A DNA stretch of 64,000 nt, from the NCBI RefSeq assembly GCF_051962475.1, contig NZ_JBQCCF010000032.1:60227-124226 (forward strand), given 5' to 3'. Below, in pieces: positions 19,120-27,426 of the stretch (positions are counted from its first letter, which is position 1; every line of letters begins with the position of its first letter). The notes beneath the pieces were generated by a model. It did no database searches and was not told the DNA's origin. It worked only from the letters and a program-made list of their open reading frames with translations. A program made the position numbers and the translations under genes. The DNA comes from Dyella_A sp051962475. GTDB taxonomy: Bacteria; Pseudomonadota; Gammaproteobacteria; Xanthomonadales; Rhodanobacteraceae.

Positions 19120-20115
19120 ATGCATATCGACTCCACCTCCGTCGAACCCACACTCGCCCTGGCCTGGAACGCCAACGTCGGCATTCCGCTGCTCGTCGTC
19201 GGCCTGATCGTGCTCGGTCTGATCTGGCTGTTCGGCCAGCCGAAGAAGGAGCAGGGCAGGCGCCGCGCCGCGCCGGAGCCCACCCCGGGCGAGCGGCGCG
19301 AACCGACGATGGGTGAGGCGAGCCTCGCCGACGATCCGTTCTTCACCACGCTGGATCGCGACTACCCCGATTCACCGGCGAGCCCGCAGCAGGGCGAGCT
19401 GGACATGGGCCTGCGCGCGGAGCTGGAAAAGCTCGGCGCCACGCTGGCCGGCGAACGCAGCGGGGCCGACACGCGCGCCGCGCCGCCCAAGCCGTCCAGC
19501 CAAGCCGCTTCGATCATCAATGCGCTGCGCTCGCCGAGCCAACCCGACGCCGACGCTGCAACGGCACCGGCTCCGCAACCGCTCACGGCCGCCGCGCCGG
19601 CGCCAGCACCCGAACCCGCACCGCGGCCCACGCCGCGTTCGGAGCTGGGGCGTCGTCCTGCGCAACTGCCGGTGGAACGCATCGTGTCGCTGTTCGTCGT
19701 GGCGCGCGAAGGCCAGCTGTTCAGCGGGCCGGACCTCATCGTGGCGGCGGAAAAGGCCGGCCTGGATTTCGGCGACATGGGCATCTACCACCGCCTGATC
19801 GACGGCAAGCGCGAGCTGGGGCCGATCTTCAGCGTGGCCAACATGCTCAAGCCGGGCAACTTCGACCTGGGCCGCCTCGAAGCGCTGCGCACGCCGGGCG
19901 TGAGCTTCTTCATGACCTTGCCCGCCCCGATTCCCGCGCTCGACGCCTGGGACGCCATGCTGCCCACCGCCCAGCGCATGGCCGAGCTGCTCGACGGACA
20001 CGTGCTGGACGAGGAGCGCAACGCGCTCGGTCGCCAGCGCATCGCGCACATCCGCGACGAACTGCGCGGCTGGGACCGCGACCACGAAGGCCAGGAAATC
20101 ATCTTCGGCCGCTGA
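19120..20115 (+). CDS. zipA: Cell division protein ZipA
   Basis: A 331-residue inner-membrane division protein that tethers FtsZ at the septum. There is one N-terminal membrane anchor at about residues 21-39 (GIPLLVVGLIVLGLIWLF), a long linker rich in Pro, Ala and Glu, and a C-terminal FtsZ-binding domain from about residue 190 with VSLFVVAREGQLFSGPDL, YHRLIDG, FSVANMLKPGNFD, and FFMTLPAP. It starts 10 bp after smc and is probably co-transcribed. In Xanthomonas relatives ligA follows zipA, but here a minus-strand SDR gene lies next, so the usual neighbour is absent. Confidence 0.95.
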   Translation: MHIDSTSVEPTLALAWNANVGIPLLVVGLIVLGLIWLFGQPKKEQGRRRAAPEPTPGERREPTMGEASLADDPFFTTLDRDYPDSPASPQQGELDMGLRAELEKLGATLAGERSGADTRAAPPKPSSQAASIINALRSPSQPDADAATAPAPQPLTAAAPAPAPEPAPRPTPRSELGRRPAQLPVERIVSLFVVAREGQLFSGPDLIVAAEKAGLDFGDMGIYHRLIDGKRELGPIFSVANMLKPGNFDLGRLEALRTPGVSFFMTLPAPIPALDAWDAMLPTAQRMAELLDGHVLDEERNALGRQRIAHIRDELRGWDRDHEGQEIIFGR

Positions 20116-20326
20116 GCGGTGCGACCACTGCACCGCCGAACGCGTGCGCCTTGGGCTGATGCTCGAGTGATGGATTCCAGCGCCGACGCTCCGATAACGG
20201 ACACTCGAACACGCGCAGTACGCGCTTGCTTATCCAGGCGCTCCTGCATTGATCGCGGATCTCGATGGTCTGCTGCTGGTACAGGCCATTGCCGGTTGAA
20301 TCCGTCTGAGGCTCAGCCCATGGACG
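20116..20326. other. Convergent intergenic region after zipA
   Basis: No gene, strong hairpin or recognisable ligA remnant is visible in this 211-bp gap between the convergent zipA and SDR genes. GC content stays high. Confidence 0.6.
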
Positions 20327-21235
20327 TTACGGCGTGGGCCCGCCCATCACCGGGAGAATCGCGCCGGTGACGTAACTGGCGCAGCACGGCGAGGCGAGGA
20401 ACACGTACGCCGGTGCCAGCTCCTCCGGTTGGGCCGGGCGACCCAGGGCGCTGGATTTGCCGAAGTCCGGAATCTTCTCGGCCGGGCCATCGGCGGGATT
20501 CAGCGGCGTCCAGACCGGCCCGGGCGCCACCGCATTCACGCGAATGCCGCGGCCGGCGAGGTTCGCCGCCAGCGACTGGGTGAATGCGTGGATGCCGCCC
20601 TTGGTCATCGAATAATCGAGCAGGTTGGCGTTGCCGAACAGGCCGGTTTCCGAGCCGGTGTTGATGATGCAGTCGCCGCTCTTGAGGTGCGGCAGCGCTG
20701 CGCGCGCCATCTGGAAGTAGCCGTACAGGTTGGTGCGCAAGGTGGTGTCGAAGCTTTCGTCGCTGATGTCTTCCAGCGAATCGGCGTGCTGCTGGTAGGC
20801 CGCGTTGTTGACCAGCACGGAGAGCGAGCCGAAATGATCCAGCGTCTGCGCCACCGCTTGCTGGCAGAAGTCGCGGTCGCGCACGTCACCGGGAAGGATC
20901 AGGCACTCGCGTCCTTCCTCTTCCACCGCAGCCTTGGTTTCCTTGGCGTCCTCGTGCTCGTCCAGATAGACGATCGCCACGTCGGCGCCCTCGCGGGCGA
21001 ACAGTACCGACACGGCGCGGCCGATGCCCGAGTCGCCGCCGGTGATCAGCGCCACCTTACCTTCGAGCTTGCCGCTGCCGCGGTAGTCGGGTGCCCTGAA
21101 ACGCGGGCGCGGCTCCAGATCGCGCTCCAGACCGGGCTTGTTCAGGCGCTGCTTGGGCAGGGGATTGCGCGGCTCGGGTGTGGGTGCGGGGTCCTTGGTC
21201 TTGTCGGACTTGCTGGGGGTCTTCTTGCTGGTCAT
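20327..21235 (-). CDS. SDR oxidoreductase with N-terminal extension, YghA-like
   Basis: A 302-residue short-chain dehydrogenase. A charged N-terminal extension of about 55 residues (MTSKKTPSKSDKTKDPAP, then Pro- and Arg-rich) precedes the Rossmann domain. That domain begins GKVALITGGDSGIGRAVSVLF and has VLVNNAAYQQH and the catalytic pair Tyr-x3-Lys in LLDYSMTKGG. This layout is that of the YghA/general-stress SDR group, which are NADP-dependent aldehyde reductases. The ATG at 21235 has AGGAGC upstream; the frame stays open far upstream to 22159, but that region belongs to other genes. Neighbours are small hydrophilic proteins of the kind seen in stress regulons. Substrate unknown. Confidence 0.88.
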   Translation of the reverse strand: MTSKKTPSKSDKTKDPAPTPEPRNPLPKQRLNKPGLERDLEPRPRFRAPDYRGSGKLEGKVALITGGDSGIGRAVSVLFAREGADVAIVYLDEHEDAKETKAAVEEEGRECLILPGDVRDRDFCQQAVAQTLDHFGSLSVLVNNAAYQQHADSLEDISDESFDTTLRTNLYGYFQMARAALPHLKSGDCIINTGSETGLFGNANLLDYSMTKGGIHAFTQSLAANLAGRGIRVNAVAPGPVWTPLNPADGPAEKIPDFGKSSALGRPAQPEELAPAYVFLASPCCASYVTGAILPVMGGPTP

Positions 21236-21553
21236 GCCTTGCTCCTGTCGGCGACGAAGCTCGACGGTAGGTAGCGCGCAGTGGCGAGGCAGTGAATGGG
21301 CGATGCAGGTTCGTTGACGCGGCGGCGCCACGAATGTGAGCCGGCGTTGGCCGCGGGCACATCGCACGTTGACGTGGCCCGACCTAGCGTGGACGTGCAC
21401 GCCCGACGCCCTTCGCCGCGGCTGTCCATCCAGCCCGCGGCATCCGTGCACTTCCATGGAGCGGCACACGCTGCGCGAAGGCGTGGCGGCATGCCGCGTG
21501 ACCCACGTTGCCGGCCTTGCCCGGCGCCCATCCCACCCATCCGGAGAAGCACC
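21236..21553. other. Divergent promoter region, 318 bp
   Basis: It separates the minus-strand SDR gene from a plus-strand small protein gene and so must hold both promoters. I could not pick out a convincing -35/-10 pair. No additional ORF has a credible start. Confidence 0.5.
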
Positions 21554-21838
21554 ATGAGCTCCCATTCCAAGACCACCACCGACCACGAAGAAATCCGCCG
21601 CTGGGTCGAGCAGCACGACGGCGTTCCGGCGAAGGTGAAGGGCACCGGCTCGGACGAGGCTCCGGGCATCCTGCGCATCGACTTTCCCGGCGGCGCAGGC
21701 GAGGAAGAGCTGGAGCATGTGGGCTGGGATGTCTGGTTCGAGAAGTTCGACAAGAGCCACGTCGCCTTTCTCTATCAGCAGGAGAAGGCCTCCGGCGAAG
21801 ACAGCACCTTCTTCAAGCTGGTGCGCGCGGACGAGTGA
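21554..21838 (+). CDS. Small acidic stress-type protein, unknown function
   Basis: A 94-residue hydrophilic protein starting MSSHSKTTTDHEEIRRWVEQHDG. It has the core PAKVKGTG, GILRIDFPGGAGEEELEHV, WDVWFEKFDKSHVAFLYQ and FFKLVRADE. Similar small proteins are widespread in proteobacteria and are often mislabelled as 1,4-alpha-glucan branching enzyme; they carry no such domain. CCGGAGAAGC before the ATG supports the start. It is divergent from the SDR gene and convergent with another small hydrophilic gene, in a group that looks like a general-stress cluster. Function unknown. Confidence 0.8.
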   Translation: MSSHSKTTTDHEEIRRWVEQHDGVPAKVKGTGSDEAPGILRIDFPGGAGEEELEHVGWDVWFEKFDKSHVAFLYQQEKASGEDSTFFKLVRADE

Positions 21839-21903
21839 TGCACGCAGGGCAAAGCGCGCCCACCCCGCTGCGGGAGGGGCGCGCCGTCCGCGGCTAGCCG
21901 GCA

Positions 21904-22062
21904 TCACTTCTGCTGGTGGTTGTCCTCGCCGACGTCGTTCAGCGCGTTGCCCTCGGCGTCGGTGTCTTCCGGCTTGCGCGGCGCCTTGGATTTGCGGTCG
22001 GTCTCCGGCTCGTCGGTAGGGGTGGGCGTGCGATGGTCGGGATTCTGCTTCTGACTGCTCAT
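21904..22062 (-). CDS. Small hydrophilic protein, unknown
   Basis: A 52-residue protein, MSSQKQNPDHRTPTPTDE, followed by a run of Lys, Arg, Pro, Glu and Asp, ending GNALNDVGEDNHQQK. It has no hydrophobic segment or known motif and looks intrinsically disordered. The ATG at 22062 is chosen; an in-frame ATG at 22095 would add 11 residues. It is convergent with the preceding small stress-type gene. It could be a spurious frame, but the biased composition and position argue for a real gene. Confidence 0.5.
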   Translation of the reverse strand: MSSQKQNPDHRTPTPTDEPETDRKSKAPRKPEDTDAEGNALNDVGEDNHQQK

Positions 22063-22209
22063 GGATAAGTTTCCGGTTGTGATGGGAGGCTTCATCGGAG
22101 CAGACGCGGCCTTCAGTCAGGGTGACAGGAGATCCCCGGCTTCTACACGCGTCATACAACTGCGCTCCCCATCAGCCGCATGCGTAAGTGCACAAATCGC
22201 CCCTCGCCC

Positions 22210-22340
22210 GACCCTCTCCCCCGAGCAAGCTCAGGGGAGAGGGCTCAGGCCGCAAGCGCCACGCTGATTCGGCGCTCCCGATCTGCTCCCTCTCCCTTGG
22301 ACGGCTCCGCCGTTCGGGCGAGAGGGCTGGGGTGAGGCGG
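22210..22340. repeat. Pair of REP-like palindromes
   Basis: Two inverted repeats of the CCCTCTCCC...GGGAGAGGG type: CCCTCTCCC (22212-22220) with GGGGAGAGGG (22234-22243), and CCCTCTCCC (22288-22296) with CGAGAGGG (22319-22326), followed by CTGGGGTGAGGC. Such elements are dispersed in intergenic DNA of Xanthomonadales. They occupy most of the 378-bp gap at 22063-22440 upstream of the DUF421 gene. Confidence 0.75.
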
Positions 22341-22440
22341 CATTCGCACCGCCGCCATGGACGGCAACGCTGCAAACCGCGACACCCGCTTCACTCGGCG
22401 CTGCGTAGCTTGCGCGCAGATGCCGTGGCGAGAGCACGTG

Positions 22441-22920
22441 ATGGACGATCTGTGGGACCTGAGCATGCCTTGGCAGGAGTTCATCCTGCGGGCGGTGGCG
22501 GTGTACGTGGTGTGCCTGTGTATGACCCGGCTCAGCGGCAAGCGATCGGTGGGGCAGCACACGCCATTCGACATCCTGGTGATCGTGCTGCTCGGCACCG
22601 CGGTGCAGAACTCGCTGATCGGCGATGACACCTCGCTGGTGGGCGGGCTGATCCTGGCCGCTACGTTGCTGGGCCTGAACTGGCTGGTCGGCGTGATCAG
22701 TGCGCGCAGTCGGCGCATGGACCGGATCCTGCAGGGCTGTCCCACCTTGCTGGTGCGCGATGGCATCGTCGACTGGCGCGAACTGGTGCGGCGCAACGTC
22801 AGCTATGAGGATTTCCAGGTGGCCAAGCGCGCCGCCGATTGCCGTTTCGACGAGGAAATCGAGCTGGCGCTGCTGGAAACCTCCGGCAGCATCACGATCC
22901 TGAAGAGGCGCTCGGACTGA
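22441..22920 (+). CDS. DUF421 (YetF-like) membrane protein
   Basis: A 159-residue protein with three N-terminal hydrophobic segments (FILRAVAVYVVCLCMTRL, FDILVIVLLGTAVQNSLI and GGLILAATLLGLNWLVGVI) and a cytoplasmic C-terminal domain. The motif LSGKRSVGQHTPFDILV is the DUF421 hallmark (usually G[KR]R..gq.t.fd), and the C-terminal half has TLLVRDGIVDWRELVRRNVSYEDF. B. subtilis YetF-type proteins are longer; this is the short proteobacterial form. The ATG at 22441 is preferred to the one at 22357, which would add a charged, unlikely N-terminus. Function unknown. Confidence 0.85.
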   Translation: MDDLWDLSMPWQEFILRAVAVYVVCLCMTRLSGKRSVGQHTPFDILVIVLLGTAVQNSLIGDDTSLVGGLILAATLLGLNWLVGVISARSRRMDRILQGCPTLLVRDGIVDWRELVRRNVSYEDFQVAKRAADCRFDEEIELALLETSGSITILKRRSD

Positions 22921-23226
22921 CCTTCGCGGCACCCGGTCACGAGCTGCCGGGGCGGCGCCCGCCCGCCTCCAGCGCATCGCGGCGCGGCGCTCGTTCGCGC
23001 CGCTTGGCGGGGCGGGTCGGGCCCTCGCGTTCGGCGCTGTCGATGCGTGACCGCATCTGGCGTTGACGCAAAACCTGTGCGCGATGCGCGGCATTTCCTC
23101 TTATTGCCATATGGCTGGTCCGTCCCCACGTGGTGGAGTCGATATCTGGCACGCGGCGCCGTGCAGCCGAAGCGACAGCGGCGTCGACGGACTCATGCAC
23201 GCGCGAGCGAAGCGAGGGAACCATTC
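22921..23226. other. Intergenic region, 306 bp
   Basis: Between the DUF421 and AlkB-like genes I see no credible ORF on either strand and no clear regulatory hairpin. It must contain the promoter of the AlkB-like gene unless the two genes share a transcript. Confidence 0.5.
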
Positions 23227-23817
23227 ATGTCTGGCTGGCTGGCATTCGGCGCGAATCGCGACGTCGTGCTGATCGACGACGCGACCGGGCACATCCGGTA
23301 CGCGCCCGACTACCTCGACGCGCCCACCGCCGGTGACTGGATGGAGCAATTGCACGGCACGCTGCCGTGGCGCGCACAGCGCCGCATGATGTACGAGCGC
23401 GACGTGGCGGTGCCGCGGCTCACCGTGCACCTGCAACGGGACGATCCGTCGCTACCGCCGTTCCTGGACGAACTCGGCCAGCGGCTGGATCGCGATTGCG
23501 GCGTGCACTTCGACAGCCTGGGCTTCAACCTCTACCGCGACGGCAACGACAGCGTGGCCCCGCACAACGACCGCCTGGCCGACCTCACCGAGGGCGCACC
23601 GATCGCGCTGATTTCGCTGGGCGTGACGCGCACCATGTCGATCACCACCAAGGCGCGCCCGGTGCGCACCATGCGCCTGCCGCTGGAGGCCGGCAGCCTG
23701 CTGGTGATGGACTGGCGCTCGCAGCACCACTACGACCACTCCATCCCGAAGGATCGCCACGTGAGCGGGCCGCGCATCAGCATCGCCTTCCGCTGCCGCG
23801 CGGGCGACCGCGGGTGA
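23227..23817 (+). CDS. AlkB-like 2-oxoglutarate/Fe(II) dioxygenase
   Basis: A 196-residue enzyme of the AlkB family, which removes methyl groups from alkylated bases by oxidation. It contains MMYERDVAVPRLT, the substrate-loop block FDSLGFNLYRDGNDSV, the metal ligands His-x-Asp in APHNDRLAD, a distal His in QHHYDHSIP and the 2-oxoglutarate-binding Arg pair in RISIAFR. Metal and co-substrate residues are therefore intact. The ATG at 23227 gives the normal length; the frame is open 60 codons upstream without a good start. No DNA-repair partner genes adjoin it. Specificity for DNA, RNA or protein cannot be told from sequence. Confidence 0.9.
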   Translation: MSGWLAFGANRDVVLIDDATGHIRYAPDYLDAPTAGDWMEQLHGTLPWRAQRRMMYERDVAVPRLTVHLQRDDPSLPPFLDELGQRLDRDCGVHFDSLGFNLYRDGNDSVAPHNDRLADLTEGAPIALISLGVTRTMSITTKARPVRTMRLPLEAGSLLVMDWRSQHHYDHSIPKDRHVSGPRISIAFRCRAGDRG

Positions 23818-24004
23818 CCCGGTGGTCCATCGTCTGCGCGTGGAAGCGTGCGTAACGGCGTCCTCGCAGCGCGTTAGAAGCAGTCGGACTGGCCGTGGCG
23901 ATCACGCGAGGCTGGCACGGCGACAGCATTTCTTCGAACACGGCGGCCAGCCGCTCCACCGGTGCGTCGCTGTCGCTGGACGGGCAGCGCGGCAGCTGAT
24001 GCCA

Positions 24005-25645
24005 TCAGCCGCGGTCGACCCGCTTGATCGCCCTCGCCGTGCTGCGATCGACCCGCCATGCGTTCACGATCAGCCCCAGCCCGAGCAGCGCCGCCAGGAC
24101 AAACAGCACGACTGCCCAGGTGGGCAGGTCGCGGGCGCCGGAGCGCGCCATCAGCGCCGCACCCACGATCAGCGCCGAGGAAATCAGGCCGATCGCCACG
24201 CGGTTGGCGATCTTCTGCAGGTTTTCGATCAGGTGCGATTCCTCCAGGCCGTCCACGCGCACGCGCAGGTCGTTGTCGGCCAGCGTGTCCAAGAGGCGCG
24301 CGACCTTGCCCGGCATGCCGTGACCCAGCGCGTAGACATCGAAGGCGAGCGCGGCGGCGCCGGTCTTGGAGGTCTCGTGGCGCAGCAGGGTGAGCAGCAG
24401 CGACTCGAGATGCTGTTCGATGATGCGGCGCGTCGGCAGCCGCGGATGCAGCGCGCTCAGCGTCGCTTCGAGGTTGATAAGGGTCTTGCCCAGCAGGCTC
24501 AGTTCCGGCGGCGGTTGCAGGCCGCACTGCGCGCCACGGGCGGTGAGATCGAGCAGCAAGGTGCCCTCAGCGAAGGCGCCGTCCGCGCGCCGTGCGGCGT
24601 AGCGGCCGACCAGGTTGCGCACGGCGCGGCGGTAGCTCTGGCGGTCGTATTCGGGCAGGCGCCGTCCCATGGTCTCGCACAGGTCCGCCACCGTGTCGCC
24701 ATCGCCCTGGATCGCATGCAGCATGATCCGCAGCAGCGCGAGGCGCGACGAGCGCGACAGGTAGGTGACCATGCCGGCATCGATCACCGCCAGGTGGCCG
24801 TCTTCGTCCAGCAGCACATTGCCCGGGTGCGGGTCGGCATGCACGCGGCCGCGCGCGAACACCTGGTCGAGGTAGGCGCGCAGCAGCGAGCCGCCGAGTG
24901 CCTCGCCGCGTTCCGTATCGATCGCGCCGGCCTCGACCTTGCTGCCGCGGATCAGGTCCATCGTCAGCACCCGCCGCGTGCAGAAGCCACGGTGCGGCAG
25001 CGGCACCACCAAGCCTGGATACGGGTCGAACACCTCCGCCAGCGCTTCCAGGTTCTCGGCCTCGGCGACGAAATCCAGCTCTTCGTTCAGCGCCTCGTAG
25101 GAGGCGGCGACCCAGTCGCGCACGCCCAGCCGCCGCGCCGTGTCGGCGTGTCCTTCGGCGAAGCGCGCCACCGCGGTCAGTAGCTCCATGTCCGAGGCGA
25201 CGCGGGCCTCGATGCCGGGCCGCTGCACCTTCACCGCCACCGGCGTGCCATCGGGCAACTCCGCCGCGTGCACCTGGGCCAGCGAGCCGGCCGCGATCGG
25301 CGTGGGGTCGAAGCGGCGGAACAGGGCGCCGACCGGGGCGCCCAGCTCCTGCGCGACAACGCCCTCGATCTCGATCGCGGCCACTTCGCCCACGCCGTCC
25401 TGCATGCGCTGCAGCGCCGACAGGTAACGCGGCGCCACCAGGTCGGGACGGGTGGACAGCGCCTGCGCCAGCTTCACGAAGGCTGGGCCGAGCGCCTCGA
25501 TGTCCTCGGAAAACTGCTCGGGCGGAATGTCGCCTTCGCTGGTATCCATGCCGGGTGGATCGCCCGGCGCGCGCAACACGCCGGCACGGCGGTACTTCAG
25601 GATGAAGGCGGCGATCTGTCGATAGCGTCGGGTGGTGGAGAACAT
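24005..25645 (-). CDS. UbiB/ABC1-family atypical kinase
   Basis: A 546-residue ABC1/UbiB protein. It has the KxGQ-like motif in FVKLAQALSTRPDLV, an Ala-rich nucleotide loop AAGSLAQVHAAELPDG, the lysine in VAVKVQRPG, RVHADPHPGN (catalytic loop) and VIDAGMVTYL in place of the DFG. Two hydrophobic helices at the C-terminus (IGLISSALIVGAALMA and WAVVLFVLAALLGLGLIV) anchor it in the membrane. UbiB-type proteins support ubiquinone synthesis or lipid movement and act more as ATPases than protein kinases. This gene is not beside ubi genes, so it may be an extra paralogue. The start at 25645 gives MFSTTRRYRQIAAF. Confidence 0.88.
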   Translation of the reverse strand: MFSTTRRYRQIAAFILKYRRAGVLRAPGDPPGMDTSEGDIPPEQFSEDIEALGPAFVKLAQALSTRPDLVAPRYLSALQRMQDGVGEVAAIEIEGVVAQELGAPVGALFRRFDPTPIAAGSLAQVHAAELPDGTPVAVKVQRPGIEARVASDMELLTAVARFAEGHADTARRLGVRDWVAASYEALNEELDFVAEAENLEALAEVFDPYPGLVVPLPHRGFCTRRVLTMDLIRGSKVEAGAIDTERGEALGGSLLRAYLDQVFARGRVHADPHPGNVLLDEDGHLAVIDAGMVTYLSRSSRLALLRIMLHAIQGDGDTVADLCETMGRRLPEYDRQSYRRAVRNLVGRYAARRADGAFAEGTLLLDLTARGAQCGLQPPPELSLLGKTLINLEATLSALHPRLPTRRIIEQHLESLLLTLLRHETSKTGAAALAFDVYALGHGMPGKVARLLDTLADNDLRVRVDGLEESHLIENLQKIANRVAIGLISSALIVGAALMARSGARDLPTWAVVLFVLAALLGLGLIVNAWRVDRSTARAIKRVDRG

Positions 25646-25868
25646 GCCGGGCTCCGCAGGGTGCAGGCAGCGCACAGGACCAGGGCGATCCTGCGGCCAT
25701 CGATGTGCACACGCCGTGGCTGCGGTGCCGTGAGCGCTGCGGGCGACCACCCGGGCATCACCGCGGCTGCACGCACCGCAGCCGTGCGCATGACGGCGCG
25801 GCGTCTACTTTCTTAGCCTCGCTTATGCAGCCGATCCGCCACCCTGCAGCCCACCCGGAGGTCACATC

Positions 25869-26177
25869 ATGGGTCGTTCCGCCACCAAGGTATTCACGCA
25901 GCCGGCCGATATCGCGCGCCTGGAGCACTGGGTCACCGAGCTGGCGGTCAACGCCCGCGTGCGCGTGTACTGCGGCCACACGGCACCGCAGGAAGGCGTG
26001 GTGACGGTGACGCCCACGGTGCAGGTGTTTCAGGACGGCGACGGCAACGAGGGCCTCAACGGCATCGTGAAGCTCGAAAGCGCCCAGCGCCCGGACTGGG
26101 ACGGCGCGATCTGGCTGGGCGACATCACCGGCATCGAGCATCTGGATTCGGTGACGTTCGGATCGTCCAAGGCCTAG
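25869..26177 (+). CDS. DUF3247-family protein
   Basis: A 102-residue soluble protein with YTQ-like opening (KVFTQPADIARLEHWV), RVYCGHTAPQEGVVTV and the conserved VQVFQDGDGNEGLNGIVKLE, ending WLGDITGIEHLDSV. These features recall DUF3247, a small family concentrated in Xanthomonadales and of unknown function. The start ATG at 25869 is the first in the frame. It is a lone gene: divergent from the UbiB-like gene and 129 bp ahead of the isochorismatase-like gene. The family call is from memory of the pattern and is moderately sure. Confidence 0.7.
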   Translation: MGRSATKVFTQPADIARLEHWVTELAVNARVRVYCGHTAPQEGVVTVTPTVQVFQDGDGNEGLNGIVKLESAQRPDWDGAIWLGDITGIEHLDSVTFGSSKA

Positions 26178-26306
26178 CGAGGACGCAGTGGTCGAGCGCT
26201 CGTGAGACGGTGCTGTCGAGGTCTGCAGATCGTCATCACAGCCCGTGTGCATCATCAGCGGGCCGTGCCGGCGCATGCCGGCGTTCCATCGTGCGAGGTG
26301 CACACC

Positions 26307-26852
26307 ATGCCCGCTCCCAAGCTGCGCCGCGGCGACGTGCTCTTGATCATCGACATGATCAACACCTTCGCGTTCGAGGATGGCGCCGCGCTGGCCGAGC
26401 ACGCGAACGCGATCGGCGAGGCGGTGCACGCGCTGCGCACGCAGTGCCATCGGCAGAAGCTGCCGGTGGTCTACGTCAACGACAACTTCGGGCAGTGGCG
26501 TCAGGGGTTCGAGGAACTGCTGCGCAAGGTGGCCCGACCCGGCTGCCGCGGCCAGCGTCTGGCCGCCCGGCTGCGTCCGACGCAGCAGGATCTGTTCGTG
26601 CTCAAGCCGCGCCACTCGGTGTTCTACCAGACCCCGCTGCCGACCCTGCTCGATGCACTGGTGGCCAAACGCTTGATCCTCACCGGCATCGCGGCGGACT
26701 CCTGCGTACTGAGCTCGGCCACCGAAGCGCACGTGCGCGGCTACGCGTTGTGGGTGCCCGGCAACGCAGTCGCCTCGCTCACACCACAGCGGACATCGCG
26801 TGCACTGGCGTACATCCGCGAGTCGCTCGGTGGCGAGACGGCTGACGCTTAA
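26307..26852 (+). CDS. Isochorismatase-like cysteine hydrolase
   Basis: A 181-residue cysteine hydrolase of the isochorismatase superfamily. The catalytic triad is visible: Asp16 in LLIIDMINTF, Lys in FVLKPRHSVFYQT and the nucleophile Cys in GIAADSCVLSSATEA. The group includes nicotinamidases, carbamoylsarcosine amidases and many uncharacterised amidases; no metal-binding DxHxxxxH loop typical of nicotinamidases is obvious. The start at 26307 is preferred over upstream in-frame codons because it gives the standard short N-terminus. No pathway neighbours point to a substrate. Confidence 0.85.
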   Translation: MPAPKLRRGDVLLIIDMINTFAFEDGAALAEHANAIGEAVHALRTQCHRQKLPVVYVNDNFGQWRQGFEELLRKVARPGCRGQRLAARLRPTQQDLFVLKPRHSVFYQTPLPTLLDALVAKRLILTGIAADSCVLSSATEAHVRGYALWVPGNAVASLTPQRTSRALAYIRESLGGETADA

Positions 26853-27056
26853 CTCTGCGCCGCGGTGGCGAAGGCGCGGTGGCCATTGCGCATCCACCTC
26901 GATACCTGCTTGCTACGCGCGTCTGCTGTTCTCCAAGCGATGGCGCGGTCGGCCATGGGGCACGGATCAACCAGGTGGTCGCTTGCGGCTGGAGCAAGAG
27001 GCGAGTGCGGCGCAGTCGCCATGCAGAGAGGACGATCCGCGCTCGCTCGGTCTGCC

Positions 27057-27074
27057 GATACCTAGGTGCAATAC
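27057..27074 (+). promoter_or_regulatory. Operator-like motif, site D
   Basis: GATACCTAGGTGCAATAC matches the shared motif GATACCWWSGTGCAATCG at all but its last two positions. No clear gene begins just downstream, so its target is unclear. Confidence 0.55.
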
Positions 27075-27331
27075 CGGCTAGATAGGACATTTGATGTCAT
27101 GGGGCGTGCCTGCGTCAGCGTGATCGTTTGCCAGCAAAGGCCGGAACGTTCTGGTACTCGGCCGACGCCGGATATCGCCGCTGCCGGCCCGGCACATCGT
27201 CCATGGCCCGCCATCGACCCGGGCCCGTCGCGATAAGCAGTGTCGACCGTGCTCCGCGGTCATCGCTACGCGCCTGCGGGAGGGCGATGCAATGGTCCGG
27301 TCCCGCGGCGCATGTACGCCTCATCCCCCGC

Positions 27332-27349
27332 AGCACCTAGGTGCACCTT
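27332..27349 (+). promoter_or_regulatory. Operator-like motif, site E, upstream of methyltransferase
   Basis: AGCACCTAGGTGCACCTT keeps the ACCTAGGTGCA core and contains a perfect 12-bp palindrome GCACCTAGGTGC (27333-27344). It ends 77 bp before the ATG of the methyltransferase gene, oriented toward it. Confidence 0.5.
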
Positions 27350-27426
27350 CGTTCTTCGCCGAGGCCGTGGCGGGCCGACCGGTCAAGGTGCAGGGGAGTT
27401 TTTCGTCATCGACCCAGAGAACCAAC

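Larger units (their letters stand above)
26853..27426. other. 574-bp intergenic region with two operator-like sites
   Basis: No ORF here has convincing codon use or a good start. The region holds two matches to the motif shared with the sensor-kinase cluster (27057-27074 and 27332-27349). The second lies 77 bp before the methyltransferase gene. Confidence 0.6.

Noticed and set aside
17283..19349. Minus-strand open frame of about 690 codons opposite smc
   Set aside because: The smc frame on the plus strand has full Walker A, signature and Walker B motifs. This frame is its complement.
21236..22159. Upstream extension of the SDR frame to 610 codons
   Set aside because: The extension is antisense to the small acidic protein gene and lacks any SDR feature. 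The ATG at 21235 with AGGAGC gives the family N-terminus.
22210..22340. Palindromic region considered as a tRNA or structured RNA gene
   Set aside because: The stems are simple CCCTCTCCC inverted repeats typical of dispersed intergenic elements; no cloverleaf, anticodon loop or CCA-type end can be drawn.
27099..27340. Small plus-strand ORFs after operator-like site D
   Set aside because: Candidate starts lack ribosome binding sites and the translations are Arg/Pro/Ser-rich without pattern, so they were not called as genes.
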